A DNA stretch of 64,000 bases from an uncultured Lachnospiraceae bacterium. GTDB taxonomy: Bacteria; Bacillota; Clostridia; Lachnospirales; Lachnospiraceae. Within the stretch, counting starts at the first letter, position 1, and every line of letters begins with the position of its first letter. This document shows positions 23,910 through 33,123 of this stretch, one piece after another. The translations under genes were made by a program, and so were the position numbers. The stretch lies in assembly GCA_910577785.1 (NCBI GenBank), contig CAJTNT010000005.1:1-64000 (forward strand), given 5' to 3'. The notes below the pieces were generated by a model. The model made no database searches. It worked only from the letters and a program-made list of their open reading frames with translations, and was not told where the DNA came from.

Positions 23910-26636
23910 TTACATCATTGTCTCATAGCAGATGAAATTGCCCCAGTAGGCCGGATTATCATATAAATGGTAATCCGCTGGCAATTCCTCAAGGGCGGAG
24001 AGGACGCTGCGTGCCTCTGGCGGCAGCAGGCTGTCATCATCCTCCATCATCTGCTGAATTTCCCCGGCGGTCGCCATACGCAGGCGCCTGCGGGAAACGC
24101 TGACTGCCTCTGGGACGCTATGCCCTTCTGACAATGCGCCGTAAAAATAGACCATAAAGACTGCCGCTGCCAAATCATCCGCTGACCATAGGGCGGCAAT
24201 AATATATTTTACACCGGCAATGCCGAAGGCCACATGGAGGCCTGTCTGCTGCCTCAGTCTGGTCACAAGGCTATTGCCCGAATTGCAGGCTGACAGCACT
24301 GCCACTTCTGTGCCGTCGAGGCGCATCCGGCTGATTTCCTCGGCAGTCAGCATGCCGTTGCCGCAGTCTGGGTCTTCCACGCCTGTCCCCAGGTAGTCCG
24401 CAATCCCAGAAAATGCCAGCGCGCTATCGTACCAGGAATCGTTCCCCTGCTGATGAGAATAGCCATGCGTGGCAATATGCAGGTAGCGGTATCCAGGCGC
24501 TACCTTCGCCTTGGTGGCGCTCCTGTGGGTATAGCAGGAGCCTTGCAGCATCCTGGCCACCTTGCCCGCTTCATAGCCGCTGAACGGGAGCGGCACAATC
24601 TGCTCACGGATCCAGCGTGAACTCTGCTGAGGCAGGGAATCCAATACTTTCCCGTCCCCCTCCAGGGAATAGGCTGGGTTGCCGATGGCGCAGACTTTCT
24701 TAGGCAGGCTGACAATACCGCTGTCTTCCCTTCTGCCGCCTCCTTGCGGACGCCAGTCCTGGAAAATATCACGCAGGGACTGCCAGTACACCACATCCTG
24801 GCAGAGCCAATCCTGAGCCATCCGGTCAAGGACTACCTCAAACGGCAGGTTGCAGAGTTCCTGATCTGGGCAGATCCACAGATGGCGGATTTCCTTGAGC
24901 AGCGCCGTAAAGGGTTCGAGGATCCTGCCGAATATTTTCTGAAGTAAGGCTCTGCTTCCCTGCCCCCGTGCCTCCATCTGTTCCCTCAGCTTCTGCACCC
25001 ACCTTGCAAGCTCCCCCTCCTCTCCTATTTTCCGTGAGAGGAAGCTGCAATGCCCTGCCTGTCTGGCAAGCACGAAAATCTCCAGCACACGTTTCTGATT
25101 TTTCTTCTCAATCCAGATAAAACCGCTTTTATAGACATCTGGCTCCATATAGAGAAACTCCAAGATCGCGGTATCCTCTGGCAGCCTCTCTTGCAGTTCA
25201 GAAAACGAATAATAGGGAAAAGCATCCGGGTGCATTTCCCTCTTTAATATCTGCACAATATCCAGTTGGTTGCGGAAACGGATTGCCGTGGATAGGAGGT
25301 TCTTGCCATTTAGGCTGTATTCCATGCGTTTGGGGGCTGGCACAACATCCCCCACAGCCTGGTAAGCAATCTCAAAACTAACCCGGCATATACCAAAATA
25401 GGCTTCCATCTGCTTATTTTCCTGATAATATTCCGCCATCGCATAGTATTCCAGCAGCTTATGCATCAGCATATCCACACAATCGGCGGCCTGCTCTTTT
25501 CTGCGCAGGCTGCGGTATCCCCGGATTGCTTCTATTATATTGAGAAGAAAGGGAGTCCTGTCTTTTTCACTAAAATCTTCCTCCAGGAGAATCTGGACAC
25601 ATTGGCCAAGGCTGGACAGGGCATGGGAATCCTTCGCCAGCCTATCCCTCCGATAACATGTCAAATAGAAATTACTGCGCATCCACGGCGGAAGCTGACA
25701 AAACCCTCCATCCTGCCGATATCGCTCCAGGTATGCTGTGATTTCCTTCATCCGCTTCGGGGGGCAGTCCTTCTGCTGTATAATCAGCAAACCCAGGTAA
25801 CAGCTATATATCCCCAGCATATTTTCCCGGATTGCTGAATCAATCCCAGGCTCTTTCCATGGCCTGACAAAACCTTCCCTGAGGGCATCATCCACCAGGC
25901 GATATGCTAAAGCTCTATCTCCCATATTGATAACTAAATTACATGCATTTACAATAAAGTGATTCACATCCCCCTGGCATACCTCCTTCATTTCGCCATC
26001 TCCCAATTTCTCTGTAAGGAACCAGCATACTTCCACTGCCTGCTGGTACTTTGCCTGAAACTGCAGGGTATCTATATAAGCAACCAAGGCGCAAAAAGCA
26101 TAATTTGAAATCACAGAGGCCTGATGGGCCGCATCCCATACCTTAGCCAAGTACATTTCCTTGCGCGCGATCTTCCCCGCAATCCCATAATACTGTGCAA
26201 GCATAATATGGGCAAGGGCATATAAATCTATGCCATCCAGTTCCCGCCTACCCTCGTTCTCCACAAGTTCTACAAGTTCTTCTGCAAGCGTCCCATATTC
26301 CGGCAGCTTCCGAATCTGCGTATAATTCCTGTGCAGCACGCTTACCAGCAGGAACACATAATTCTCATGCACTAGCTGGTACAATTCATGGGACTCCCTC
26401 GCTTCCCTGCGGAGCTTGAGAAGCTTTTGGGTAGCCTCATCCAAATCTTCTTCTGCCCCATAACGCAGAGAATACACTGCTTTGGCATATGCAATCGTCC
26501 ATCTCTGTAAATCTGTCTTAATAGGAAAGCTCTCTGCCTTGGCTACATATTTCCACATTTTCGCATATTTTTGCGCCCGTTCCGCCTTTACAGCCTTATT
26601 AATGTAATGGAAAAATTTCTCTATTTGTAGATCCAT
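23910..26636 (-). CDS. CHAT-domain (caspase-like) protease with helical repeat N-terminus
   Basis: A 908-residue protein. The first about 480 residues are helical and resemble TPR-like repeats (for example LYALAHIMLAQYYGIAGKIA). The C-terminal part is a CHAT domain: LWICPDQELCNLPFEVVLD begins it, the catalytic His is in HIATHGYS near residue 724, and the catalytic Cys is in LSACNSG near 783. CHAT proteases act in bacterial conflict systems, including gasdermin and CRISPR-linked proteases, as effectors released by a sensor. It starts 166 bases downstream of... the gene order on this strand places the CTLD genes before it and the sigma-like gene after it. Substrate unknown. Confidence 0.88.
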   Translation of the reverse strand: MDLQIEKFFHYINKAVKAERAQKYAKMWKYVAKAESFPIKTDLQRWTIAYAKAVYSLRYGAEEDLDEATQKLLKLRREARESHELYQLVHENYVFLLVSVLHRNYTQIRKLPEYGTLAEELVELVENEGRRELDGIDLYALAHIMLAQYYGIAGKIARKEMYLAKVWDAAHQASVISNYAFCALVAYIDTLQFQAKYQQAVEVCWFLTEKLGDGEMKEVCQGDVNHFIVNACNLVINMGDRALAYRLVDDALREGFVRPWKEPGIDSAIRENMLGIYSCYLGLLIIQQKDCPPKRMKEITAYLERYRQDGGFCQLPPWMRSNFYLTCYRRDRLAKDSHALSSLGQCVQILLEEDFSEKDRTPFLLNIIEAIRGYRSLRRKEQAADCVDMLMHKLLEYYAMAEYYQENKQMEAYFGICRVSFEIAYQAVGDVVPAPKRMEYSLNGKNLLSTAIRFRNQLDIVQILKREMHPDAFPYYSFSELQERLPEDTAILEFLYMEPDVYKSGFIWIEKKNQKRVLEIFVLARQAGHCSFLSRKIGEEGELARWVQKLREQMEARGQGSRALLQKIFGRILEPFTALLKEIRHLWICPDQELCNLPFEVVLDRMAQDWLCQDVVYWQSLRDIFQDWRPQGGGRREDSGIVSLPKKVCAIGNPAYSLEGDGKVLDSLPQQSSRWIREQIVPLPFSGYEAGKVARMLQGSCYTHRSATKAKVAPGYRYLHIATHGYSHQQGNDSWYDSALAFSGIADYLGTGVEDPDCGNGMLTAEEISRMRLDGTEVAVLSACNSGNSLVTRLRQQTGLHVAFGIAGVKYIIAALWSADDLAAAVFMVYFYGALSEGHSVPEAVSVSRRRLRMATAGEIQQMMEDDDSLLPPEARSVLSALEELPADYHLYDNPAYWGNFICYETMM

Positions 26637-26750
26637 TCCGCTATCCTTCCTTTACTCTATGTATCCTCTGCATCATAAGCATCCATTGGATTCATTCTTT
26701 CCCATCTTCATTTTCCGATTCACCTTGCCTGCCTTCTGCATCATAAAAAG

Positions 26751-27842
26751 TTACTCCGTATCCCACTCGCAGATATAGTATCCTGCGCCGATGGTAATGT
26801 CATCATCCTTCAGGTCGTCCCACTGCCCTGGGGCGATGGTATAGTTCTCTCCGGCGCGCTCCCCGCCACACATAACGCCATAGCACTGGCCTTCAAAGCC
26901 ATCTGGGTTACCATCCGACCAATTGGTGTATTTCAAATCTTCCCCAGTAATCCATTGGGACCAGGGATTCTCCGTCTCGTCCTGCTGGATGCCGATCCAC
27001 GCATCCTGCTCTGGCGTGATCCGTTCCAGAAGGTAGCCTGCCACCGCGTCCTGCTCTTCCTGCGAAGTTATCGTAACCAGATGCCCGCCTTTTTTCTTGC
27101 AGCTCTTCTTGGCCTTCTTCCAGGTCATGCCTTCTTTCTGGTATACATAATAGCTATGGCCTTCAAACCTCATCGCGTCATCCGGGATACTGGATTCCTC
27201 CTTGGCTTCTTCCTCAGCGTTCCCATCCTCTGCAGCGTCCTCTTCCGGCTCCCATTCGCAAAGATAATATTTCGTATATCCAGGCGTTACCGCCCTCCAC
27301 CTCGAATCGTCATTTCTCCCATAAACTGCCACATAGCAGGAACCGCTGTCACTGTTTGGTTCCCCCTCTGTCCATTTGGTGTGCTTTAACTTTTCCCCTG
27401 TCACCCATTTCCACACCTCTTCACCAGATTCCACTTCCATCTGCAGGCCAAAAAAGACGTCCTTGCTCCCCTTCTCTTCTACGTACTGGTACAGCTTTTT
27501 ATCCTCTTTCGCAGATGTGATCGTTGCAAGATGGCCGCCGCGCTTCTCGCATTTCTCCTTGGCATCCTCCCAGGAATCTGCGTCATCATAGATATAATAA
27601 TGATGCTTCTTGTATTCATAGGCGTCTTCCGGCATTCCCTCATCCCCACCGATTCCCAGCTTCTTCTTGACTTCCTCTACCTTCTTGCCAACCCCTTCGC
27701 CAAGATCCTTGACCTTCGGCGCTACCCAGGGCGTAAACAGCTTAATCCCAAGCAGCACAATGGCCGCTGCCACCGCCACAACCACCAAGATGGTGAGCAG
27801 CATCCTTTTAATATCTTTTGCTCTGTAGTGTGATAGTTTCAT
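26751..27842 (-). CDS. Membrane-anchored protein with two C-type lectin domains
   Basis: A 363-residue protein. A short cytosolic tail (MKLSHYRAKDIKRM) and one helix (LLTILVVVAVAAAIVLLGI) anchor it. Two C-type lectin domains follow outside: the first with CEKRGGHLATITSAKEDK, WTEGEPNSDSGSCY and YYLCEW, the second with CKKKGGHLVTITSQEEQD, WSDGNPDGFEGQCY and YYICEWDTE. EPN/NPD tripeptides are the classic Ca2+/sugar-site motifs. The ATG at 27842 has AAAGGAG upstream. Likely binds glycans or another surface ligand; as it sits between CHAT protease and GTPase modules it could be the sensor of the system (inference). Confidence 0.87.
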   Translation of the reverse strand: MKLSHYRAKDIKRMLLTILVVVAVAAAIVLLGIKLFTPWVAPKVKDLGEGVGKKVEEVKKKLGIGGDEGMPEDAYEYKKHHYYIYDDADSWEDAKEKCEKRGGHLATITSAKEDKKLYQYVEEKGSKDVFFGLQMEVESGEEVWKWVTGEKLKHTKWTEGEPNSDSGSCYVAVYGRNDDSRWRAVTPGYTKYYLCEWEPEEDAAEDGNAEEEAKEESSIPDDAMRFEGHSYYVYQKEGMTWKKAKKSCKKKGGHLVTITSQEEQDAVAGYLLERITPEQDAWIGIQQDETENPWSQWITGEDLKYTNWSDGNPDGFEGQCYGVMCGGERAGENYTIAPGQWDDLKDDDITIGAGYYICEWDTE

Positions 27843-27976
27843 AAATAAACTCCTTTCGTCTCTCGCAGGCAGAACCCCATTTTTCCGTACCTCTGCCATT
27901 CCATGCCAAACTCTATGTCCCACTGCCAGCGCAATCACTACGCAAACTTGATACATCGGCTAGTAAATGGCTCTAT

Positions 27977-28810
27977 TTACTCATCCATCTCACAGACATA
28001 CCCAATCTTGCCGCTGTAATTAGAAAAATGCTCCAACAGATTGGATGGGATGTCATTCCAGACCCAGCGCCCTTCTTCATCAAAATAAAACATGGACACC
28101 ACGTCTTCCTGTACCTCGCCATCCTGGAAGCTAGGCTCATTCTGCATCCACTTGCTGTCGCCGTTTAAGGGTTCTCCAACCGCTTCCCCGTTTTCATCCA
28201 CCCAATGATACTCTTCCCCCTCGCCGCGGGTTGCCCCAAGGAAAAATATAATCTTACCCAGCTGGCTAGCCTCGATTTGCTGGATAATATAATCGTATTC
28301 CTCCTGGCTATTGATCACGGCCAGATAGCCGCCCCTCTCCCTGCACCGCTCGACAGCTTCCGGCCAGCTGCAGTCCTCTACCAGGTATTGGTAGCTGTGG
28401 ATTGTATCATCCAGCACGCGGCTCTGAGGGGTCTCTTCTTCCGTGGGTTCTTCACCGCTTTCTGAAGCATCCTGGCCTTCTCCTTCAGAGTCTTCGCCTT
28501 CGGCTCCTTCCGTGCCATCACTGTCAGCGCCATCACCGCCAGAACCATCTTCCTCAGAGCGTTCACTATCTTCTACCCCAGAAGAAGCATCCTCCTGCAT
28601 AGCAGCCAGCTTTTCCTCTTCTTCTTTTTCTTTCTCTCTCTGGGCAAGGTTTTCTTTGACGCCTTCTACAAAAGAAGTCACCTTAGGGGCGGCATATTTT
28701 CCCCCAAAATACAGCCCAACCCCTACCACAACTACTAATGCGATGATAACTACTCCCAGCTTCACCGCCATTTTCCAAATATCCTGTCCCCGAAACCTTG
28801 AAAATTTCAT
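27977..28810 (-). CDS. Membrane-anchored protein with one C-type lectin domain
   Basis: A 277-residue protein with the same plan as the next gene. It has a basic N-terminal tail (MKFSRFRGQDIWKM), one helix (VKLGVVIIALVVVVGVGLYF), about 80 strongly acidic residues (runs of E, D, G, S) and one C-type lectin domain with CRERGGYLAVINSQEEYD, MQNEPSFQDG and KIGYVCEMDE. The similar FRGQDI/YRAKDI tails suggest that both proteins contact the same cytosolic partner. The ATG at 28810 follows GGAGG by 7 bases. Ligand unknown. Confidence 0.85.
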   Translation of the reverse strand: MKFSRFRGQDIWKMAVKLGVVIIALVVVVGVGLYFGGKYAAPKVTSFVEGVKENLAQREKEKEEEEKLAAMQEDASSGVEDSERSEEDGSGGDGADSDGTEGAEGEDSEGEGQDASESGEEPTEEETPQSRVLDDTIHSYQYLVEDCSWPEAVERCRERGGYLAVINSQEEYDYIIQQIEASQLGKIIFFLGATRGEGEEYHWVDENGEAVGEPLNGDSKWMQNEPSFQDGEVQEDVVSMFYFDEEGRWVWNDIPSNLLEHFSNYSGKIGYVCEMDE

Positions 28811-28866
28811 TTTGTGCCTCCATTCCATCTCTTTTTCTGCTATGTAACAGCCCTGAACTTCGCAAT

Positions 28867-29049
28867 GTTACGATTCACGGCTTGGGAACCTACGGATCAT
28901 AACGTTACGATTCACGGCCTGGGAGTCCGCAAATAGCAACGATTCGGGGCGATATTTAGCGTTTTGCTGCGCAAAAACGCCCCTCACTCCTGAATCATGT
29001 TCTCAAGGAACGCGCAGCTTACGCGCGTTCCCGAGCCGTGAATCGTAAC
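28867..29049. repeat. Structured repeat family C
   Basis: A 183-base palindromic element in the gap 28,811-29,139. The 22 bases at 28867-28888 pair with 29028-29049 with one G.U pair; the first 21 of these are also directly repeated at 28904-28924 with one change. Inside are GGAACGCGC/GCGCGTTCC (29007-29015 with 29023-29031), GCGTTTT/AAAACGC (28959-28965 with 28974-28980) and GATTC/GAATC (28941-28945 with 28992-28996). A partial copy is near 20,549. No coding potential. Confidence 0.75.
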
Positions 29050-29139
29050 ATCGTAACCCCGCAATCCCAAACTTTTCCTTTACATTCCCCTGCATAACAT
29101 CCGTTTTCGCATTCCATAAAAAGTAATTATTCTATCTCA

Positions 29140-30186
29140 TTATCCCAGATACGAGAAATCCGCCTGGAAAACATAATTATAAGGGTTAAACACATGGGAA
29201 ATCTGCATGGATTTCCTTACATAAGCGGCATTTTTCCGAATGATGCCGGCCAGATATGTGCCATTGTCATCTGGCAGTTCCAGGGTATCCTCAAACCTTA
29301 TGTCCATATACGTCTCCCCTGCCTCCAAAAATTTCCGCACATACAGCTCGAAGCTGCGGATCGTACGGAAATAGTGTTTTTCCTTCACATAATAGTTTTC
29401 CTGCATCGCCTCGCAGCTGGGGTAATCCTCCAGTTCCCATTCATGGTTGGTAAGCATGGACTCATCATCCAAATTGAAATACATATGGGAATGGTTCGTA
29501 AAATGATTGATTTCCTGCAGATCCCAGGTTATATCCATATGGTAATACTCGCCATCCAGCTCCACCATATTCCAAGCATGGCCAATCTTCTGCTCATTGA
29601 TGTCGCTGGTCCCGCAGACAATGATATTGGGAACCTCCAGCTTGCCCAGCAGATAGGAGACGCCCTTGGCAATCCCCTCACAGACAGCCTGCCGTTTTAC
29701 CAGAGCGCCCTCCAGGTTAAATGCATCGTAGGCATATGTCACGGATACGGCGGAAAAATTATAGCGCATATTTTCTGTCATATAATCGTGTATGGCCAGG
29801 CATTTCTGGTAATCGTCCATGCCATCCGTAATAATCTGTGAAAGGATAAAATTTGCGCTCTCATCAATCTGCTGGGCTATCTGCATAGCCTTTTTCTTAT
29901 CATAAATATACTCTGCCATAAACTGATAGCCTGCACCTGTCTGTACGATACTCATGACGTTGCAGTTAAAATAAAATAGCTGCGGCTGTTCCCAGATAAC
30001 GGCGCTGATGACGCGTTCCATCTCTTCTTTGCTGCTAATCCCCTTCGCCATTATTTTCTTCTGGAAGACAGCCAAGCCTTCCACAACGGCATCATAGGCG
30101 GATTGCTGTATCGGAGTGAGGTGGGCGTAGTGGTTCCCCTTTTTTATGCTCTTGTGCATCTCTGAATCATTTTTCCAAAATCCCAT
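29140..30186 (-). CDS. Transglutaminase-like (papain-fold) cytosolic protein
   Basis: A 348-residue protein with a transglutaminase-core triad: Cys in RQAVCEGIAKGVSYLL near 168, His in KIGHAWNMVELDGEYYH near 203, and Asp in MDITWD near 217. No signal peptide or membrane helix is visible, so it should act in the cytosol. The order of motifs matches microbial transglutaminase-like peptidases rather than cross-linking enzymes. AAGGAG precedes the ATG. It lies between the GAP1-like gene and the lectin genes, on the same strand, and may be a second protease or a maturation factor of the system. Confidence 0.82.
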   Translation of the reverse strand: MGFWKNDSEMHKSIKKGNHYAHLTPIQQSAYDAVVEGLAVFQKKIMAKGISSKEEMERVISAVIWEQPQLFYFNCNVMSIVQTGAGYQFMAEYIYDKKKAMQIAQQIDESANFILSQIITDGMDDYQKCLAIHDYMTENMRYNFSAVSVTYAYDAFNLEGALVKRQAVCEGIAKGVSYLLGKLEVPNIIVCGTSDINEQKIGHAWNMVELDGEYYHMDITWDLQEINHFTNHSHMYFNLDDESMLTNHEWELEDYPSCEAMQENYYVKEKHYFRTIRSFELYVRKFLEAGETYMDIRFEDTLELPDDNGTYLAGIIRKNAAYVRKSMQISHVFNPYNYVFQADFSYLG

Positions 30187-30846
30187 ATTGTGTTCTCCTT
30201 ATGGCGCCAGTTCTAAGGGAGTGTTCCTCATCGGCAGGCCATTCTTGTTCTTTTCCTGAAATAATGCCAGGCATACGCACTGATTATGGTTATTCCTATC
30301 TTGAAATAACGGCAGGCTTCTGCATGGATTATCTCGGTTGCTTCCTCAATTATAATATAATATAAAACACAAAGCAAGGTGACGGGAGTAATGTTTGGGG
30401 CTATTGGGCTCTGGGCGGAAGTACTTTTAGGGAGCGGGGGATGCATGGCCATACGGGGCGCTGCCCACTTCCATAATTACAGGTTTTCCACAACATAATC
30501 TTCTGTAGTTACAAGCTTTCCGCAATGTAATCTTCCGCAATACACTCTTCCACAGCCAGGATCAGCTGGTTTGGGCGAGACATCCCCTTAAGCAGACAAT
30601 TCAGGGGCGGTTTTAGCGGAGGGGAAATCCAGCGCTAAGGAACAGCAGAAAAATAATTCATTATTTTTCTGCTGTTCCTTAAGGAGGCTGCACATGAAGG
30701 CTCTCCTGAACGTGCAGAGTAACACTGCCTGTACTTTACGGGGATATGCCTCCTTTAGCGATTAGTTCCCCGGAGCGTTGCCCCGTCTGTGTAGAGGATG
30801 ACTCGCCCAAACCAGCGTCCGTCCGTCTTGACTCGCCCCCCTCAAA
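30187..30846. other. 660-bp gap holding repeat B copy 1
   Basis: No gene. A 74-codon frame at 30228-30452 has no SD and an unlikely composition. A family A-like word (GGCCATACGGGGCGCTGC) begins at 30,448, and repeat family B copy 1 fills 30561-30822. The rest shows nothing recognisable. Confidence 0.7.
30561..30822. repeat. Structured repeat family B, copy 1 (with extra hairpin)
   Basis: A 262-base element with outer stem of 15 perfect pairs (30565-30579 with 30802-30816) and inner stems AAGGAGGC/GCCTCCTT (30681-30688 with 30748-30755) and TGCACAT/ACGTGCA (30689-30695 with 30710-30716, one mismatch). It is 218 bases without the 44-base perfect hairpin at 30637-30680 (20-bp stem, TTCA loop), which copy 2 lacks. 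See also 46024-46084 and 48544-48763. Confidence 0.85.
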
Positions 30847-33108
30847 TTAGTGCTTTTTAAAGTTAAAGAAGCTTTTCTTCGTGTCCTTTGCCTCCGCCCT
30901 TGCAGACGCCGTACCTTTCGCCCCTTCTGTTCCTCTTGCGCCTTTCATGCCCTTTGCGCCCTTTCCTCCCTTTTTGCCGCCTTTCCTGGCTTCTGTCACG
31001 CGAACGATTGCCTCGGTGTACTCATTGTCTTTCAAGAACCTTATGGCATCCAGAAGCGCTGCAAGACCTTGATCCTGCCCGTCTTTTTGCTTATACTCCC
31101 ATTCCTGGTCAAACAGCATGCCAACCCAGAGTTCTTTCTGGCGTTCTTCAAGAATCCAGTAGGTCAGCAGCTGCACATAATCTTCCCTTTCATTAACCAT
31201 AGTAGATATGGTTTTACACAGCACCTTGAAATAGTTTTCCAGCTCCTCATTACTGACGCCTTCTACCGTTACGGGGTATTGGGCATATATTTTCAGCGTT
31301 TTGGACCGTGCCAGCGGTATCTCATCCTCATAGGCTTTACGGATGCAGCGGCCCAGGTGCAGCAGGCGGATTTTGCTGACAGAGACGGCGCTTTTGTGCT
31401 TTTGGGTGTAGTTGAAGGCCTCAAAGGCACATTTTGACTGTACCTGCTCCAGTTCTTTGAGTTCTTCTTTCTTTCTGGGGGTCAGCACCCTGGGGGACTT
31501 TAGGCTCTCTAAATCCGTGTCCGCTTCTATCATGGCCAGGATCTGATCCATTCCTTCGCCCGCGATTTCCCCGTCTCCCAGCTCCTGTAGGGACAGGAAG
31601 GTGGAAATGAGGGCATGGAAGCGTTCCTCGGGCTCCCGTTGCTGCAAAATGGCGGCGGCTTCCTGCACAGCTGGGTCAAAGTAGCGGTAGGCGCTTGGCG
31701 GCGCGGCAGAGAAGAAATGGGAAAATACCTGCCCCAGATATTTGGCGCTCAGGCGGCTGGAAGCTTTGCGCACCAGATGGGCGCTTAACGTTCCCAGGCG
31801 CTGGTATTCCCCGGCCTGGCATAACTGCTTGGCCAGTTTATCGAGGGACTCTGTGTCGGGCGCTGACTTTAGGAGCAGTTCCCAGATTTTTTCCCGTTCC
31901 TGGCGGACGGCGGGCGCATTCTTGGCGTATTGCTCTAATTTCATGGCGCAGGCAGCGGCAAACGTCCATTCCTCGAAATCCAGCTTCCGGCTGAAATATC
32001 CGGCCAGCCAGATGGAAGTGTTCTTTAGCAGGTCAAGATCTTCCTGCGGCGAGTCTTCCAGTTTGGCAGACATTCCTTTGAGGATGGACTGGTAAGATTC
32101 CTTGCTGCCATATTTCCGTTCAAAGGAGACTCCCTGTTCAAATTCGTCCTCCCCCAGGATATCCATCCCGCCCTGTACCATCTGGAACAGCTTGAAGCCA
32201 GCGCAAAGATCCTGGTCCGCCTTGTGGTAATGGTATTTGCGGATGAACTTGAAAAATTCCTCCAGGGAATCATAGGCATAGGCTAAGCACATCTGTATCC
32301 CATCCTGGAAATAGTCTGCGGATATGTCAAATTTGGGATAATACATGGACATTCCGTCAAAGACATAGAACTGGCCGCCGTTAGAATAATCTTTCAGCTT
32401 GCCCTTGCTCAGTCCGGGAACCGCGCCTCGGATGTCAAATTCGGACATCGTTGGGTTGTGCTCAAGACTGGAGTAAGATACCTCAATGGCAGACTGCAGG
32501 GGCAGGGCAAACTGGATGGCAGCCAGCCACAGGAGGATGTTTTCATGGGTGTCATAAATGATTACTTTGTGGATTTCGTCACGGGCAAGGACTGCAGCCA
32601 GCAGATGGCAGAAAAACTCCATCCGATCTGAATCCCCTAAAAATTCCTGGATTCTTTCTATATTAATGGCTGTACCTGGGCGTACTTGTTTTACCTCTGG
32701 AAGATATTCCACCTGCTTGCTCCCATCCAGCTCTTCCCGGCTCAGTGAAGACAGAAAGTCTGGGCTGTCGTAAAGCTGCATTGGGTAAACCCGGATATCT
32801 TCCGGGTCAAAGGTATACATGTGGCTGAAAAGATTGCCCATCCTTCCTTGTGTCCCTGCGTAATCCTGGCCCAGATACGTTACCAGCGCCTGCATATACC
32901 GCTGCCCGTCAATCTTTTTGAACAGCGCCTTCTTGGGCAGGCTTGGGATTTTACTGCTGTCGCCGTCATAGAAATACGCACAGAAGCTCTGCTCAAACTC
33001 CGATAATTCAAATTCGCTGCATGCGCGGTTATATGTATGGATTCCCAATCCCCCGCCTTTTTCGATCCCTCGGGCAGAAGATGTAAGTATTGCCTGATTA
33101 ATTGCCAT
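30847..33108 (-). CDS. GAP1-N2-like GTPase-associated protein
   Basis: A 753-residue cytosolic protein. The N-terminus (AINQAILTSSARGIEKGGGL, later YTFDPEDIRVYPMQLYDSPDF) resembles the GAP1-N2 domain of GTPase-associated proteins in predicted bacterial conflict systems. The middle and C-terminal parts are helical. The last about 50 residues are low-complexity Gly/Lys/Ala (KGAKGMKGARGTEG) ending SFFNFKKH. The ATG at 33108 follows GGGGGGTG; it is 15 bases after the stop of the GTPase gene, so the two are coupled. By family context it should regulate, or be regulated by, that GTPase. The assignment rests on recalled family features rather than a search. Confidence 0.7.
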   Translation of the reverse strand: MAINQAILTSSARGIEKGGGLGIHTYNRACSEFELSEFEQSFCAYFYDGDSSKIPSLPKKALFKKIDGQRYMQALVTYLGQDYAGTQGRMGNLFSHMYTFDPEDIRVYPMQLYDSPDFLSSLSREELDGSKQVEYLPEVKQVRPGTAINIERIQEFLGDSDRMEFFCHLLAAVLARDEIHKVIIYDTHENILLWLAAIQFALPLQSAIEVSYSSLEHNPTMSEFDIRGAVPGLSKGKLKDYSNGGQFYVFDGMSMYYPKFDISADYFQDGIQMCLAYAYDSLEEFFKFIRKYHYHKADQDLCAGFKLFQMVQGGMDILGEDEFEQGVSFERKYGSKESYQSILKGMSAKLEDSPQEDLDLLKNTSIWLAGYFSRKLDFEEWTFAAACAMKLEQYAKNAPAVRQEREKIWELLLKSAPDTESLDKLAKQLCQAGEYQRLGTLSAHLVRKASSRLSAKYLGQVFSHFFSAAPPSAYRYFDPAVQEAAAILQQREPEERFHALISTFLSLQELGDGEIAGEGMDQILAMIEADTDLESLKSPRVLTPRKKEELKELEQVQSKCAFEAFNYTQKHKSAVSVSKIRLLHLGRCIRKAYEDEIPLARSKTLKIYAQYPVTVEGVSNEELENYFKVLCKTISTMVNEREDYVQLLTYWILEERQKELWVGMLFDQEWEYKQKDGQDQGLAALLDAIRFLKDNEYTEAIVRVTEARKGGKKGGKGAKGMKGARGTEGAKGTASARAEAKDTKKSFFNFKKH

Positions 33109-33123
33109 AATCAATCACCCCCC

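Noticed and set aside
26751..28810. Variable proteins of a diversity-generating retroelement
   Set aside because: The C-type lectin fold is shared with such proteins, but there is no reverse transcriptase gene or template repeat in the window.
30228..30452. 74-codon minus-strand frame in the 30-kb gap
   Set aside because: No SD, no recognisable domain, and it overlaps a family A-like repeat fragment.
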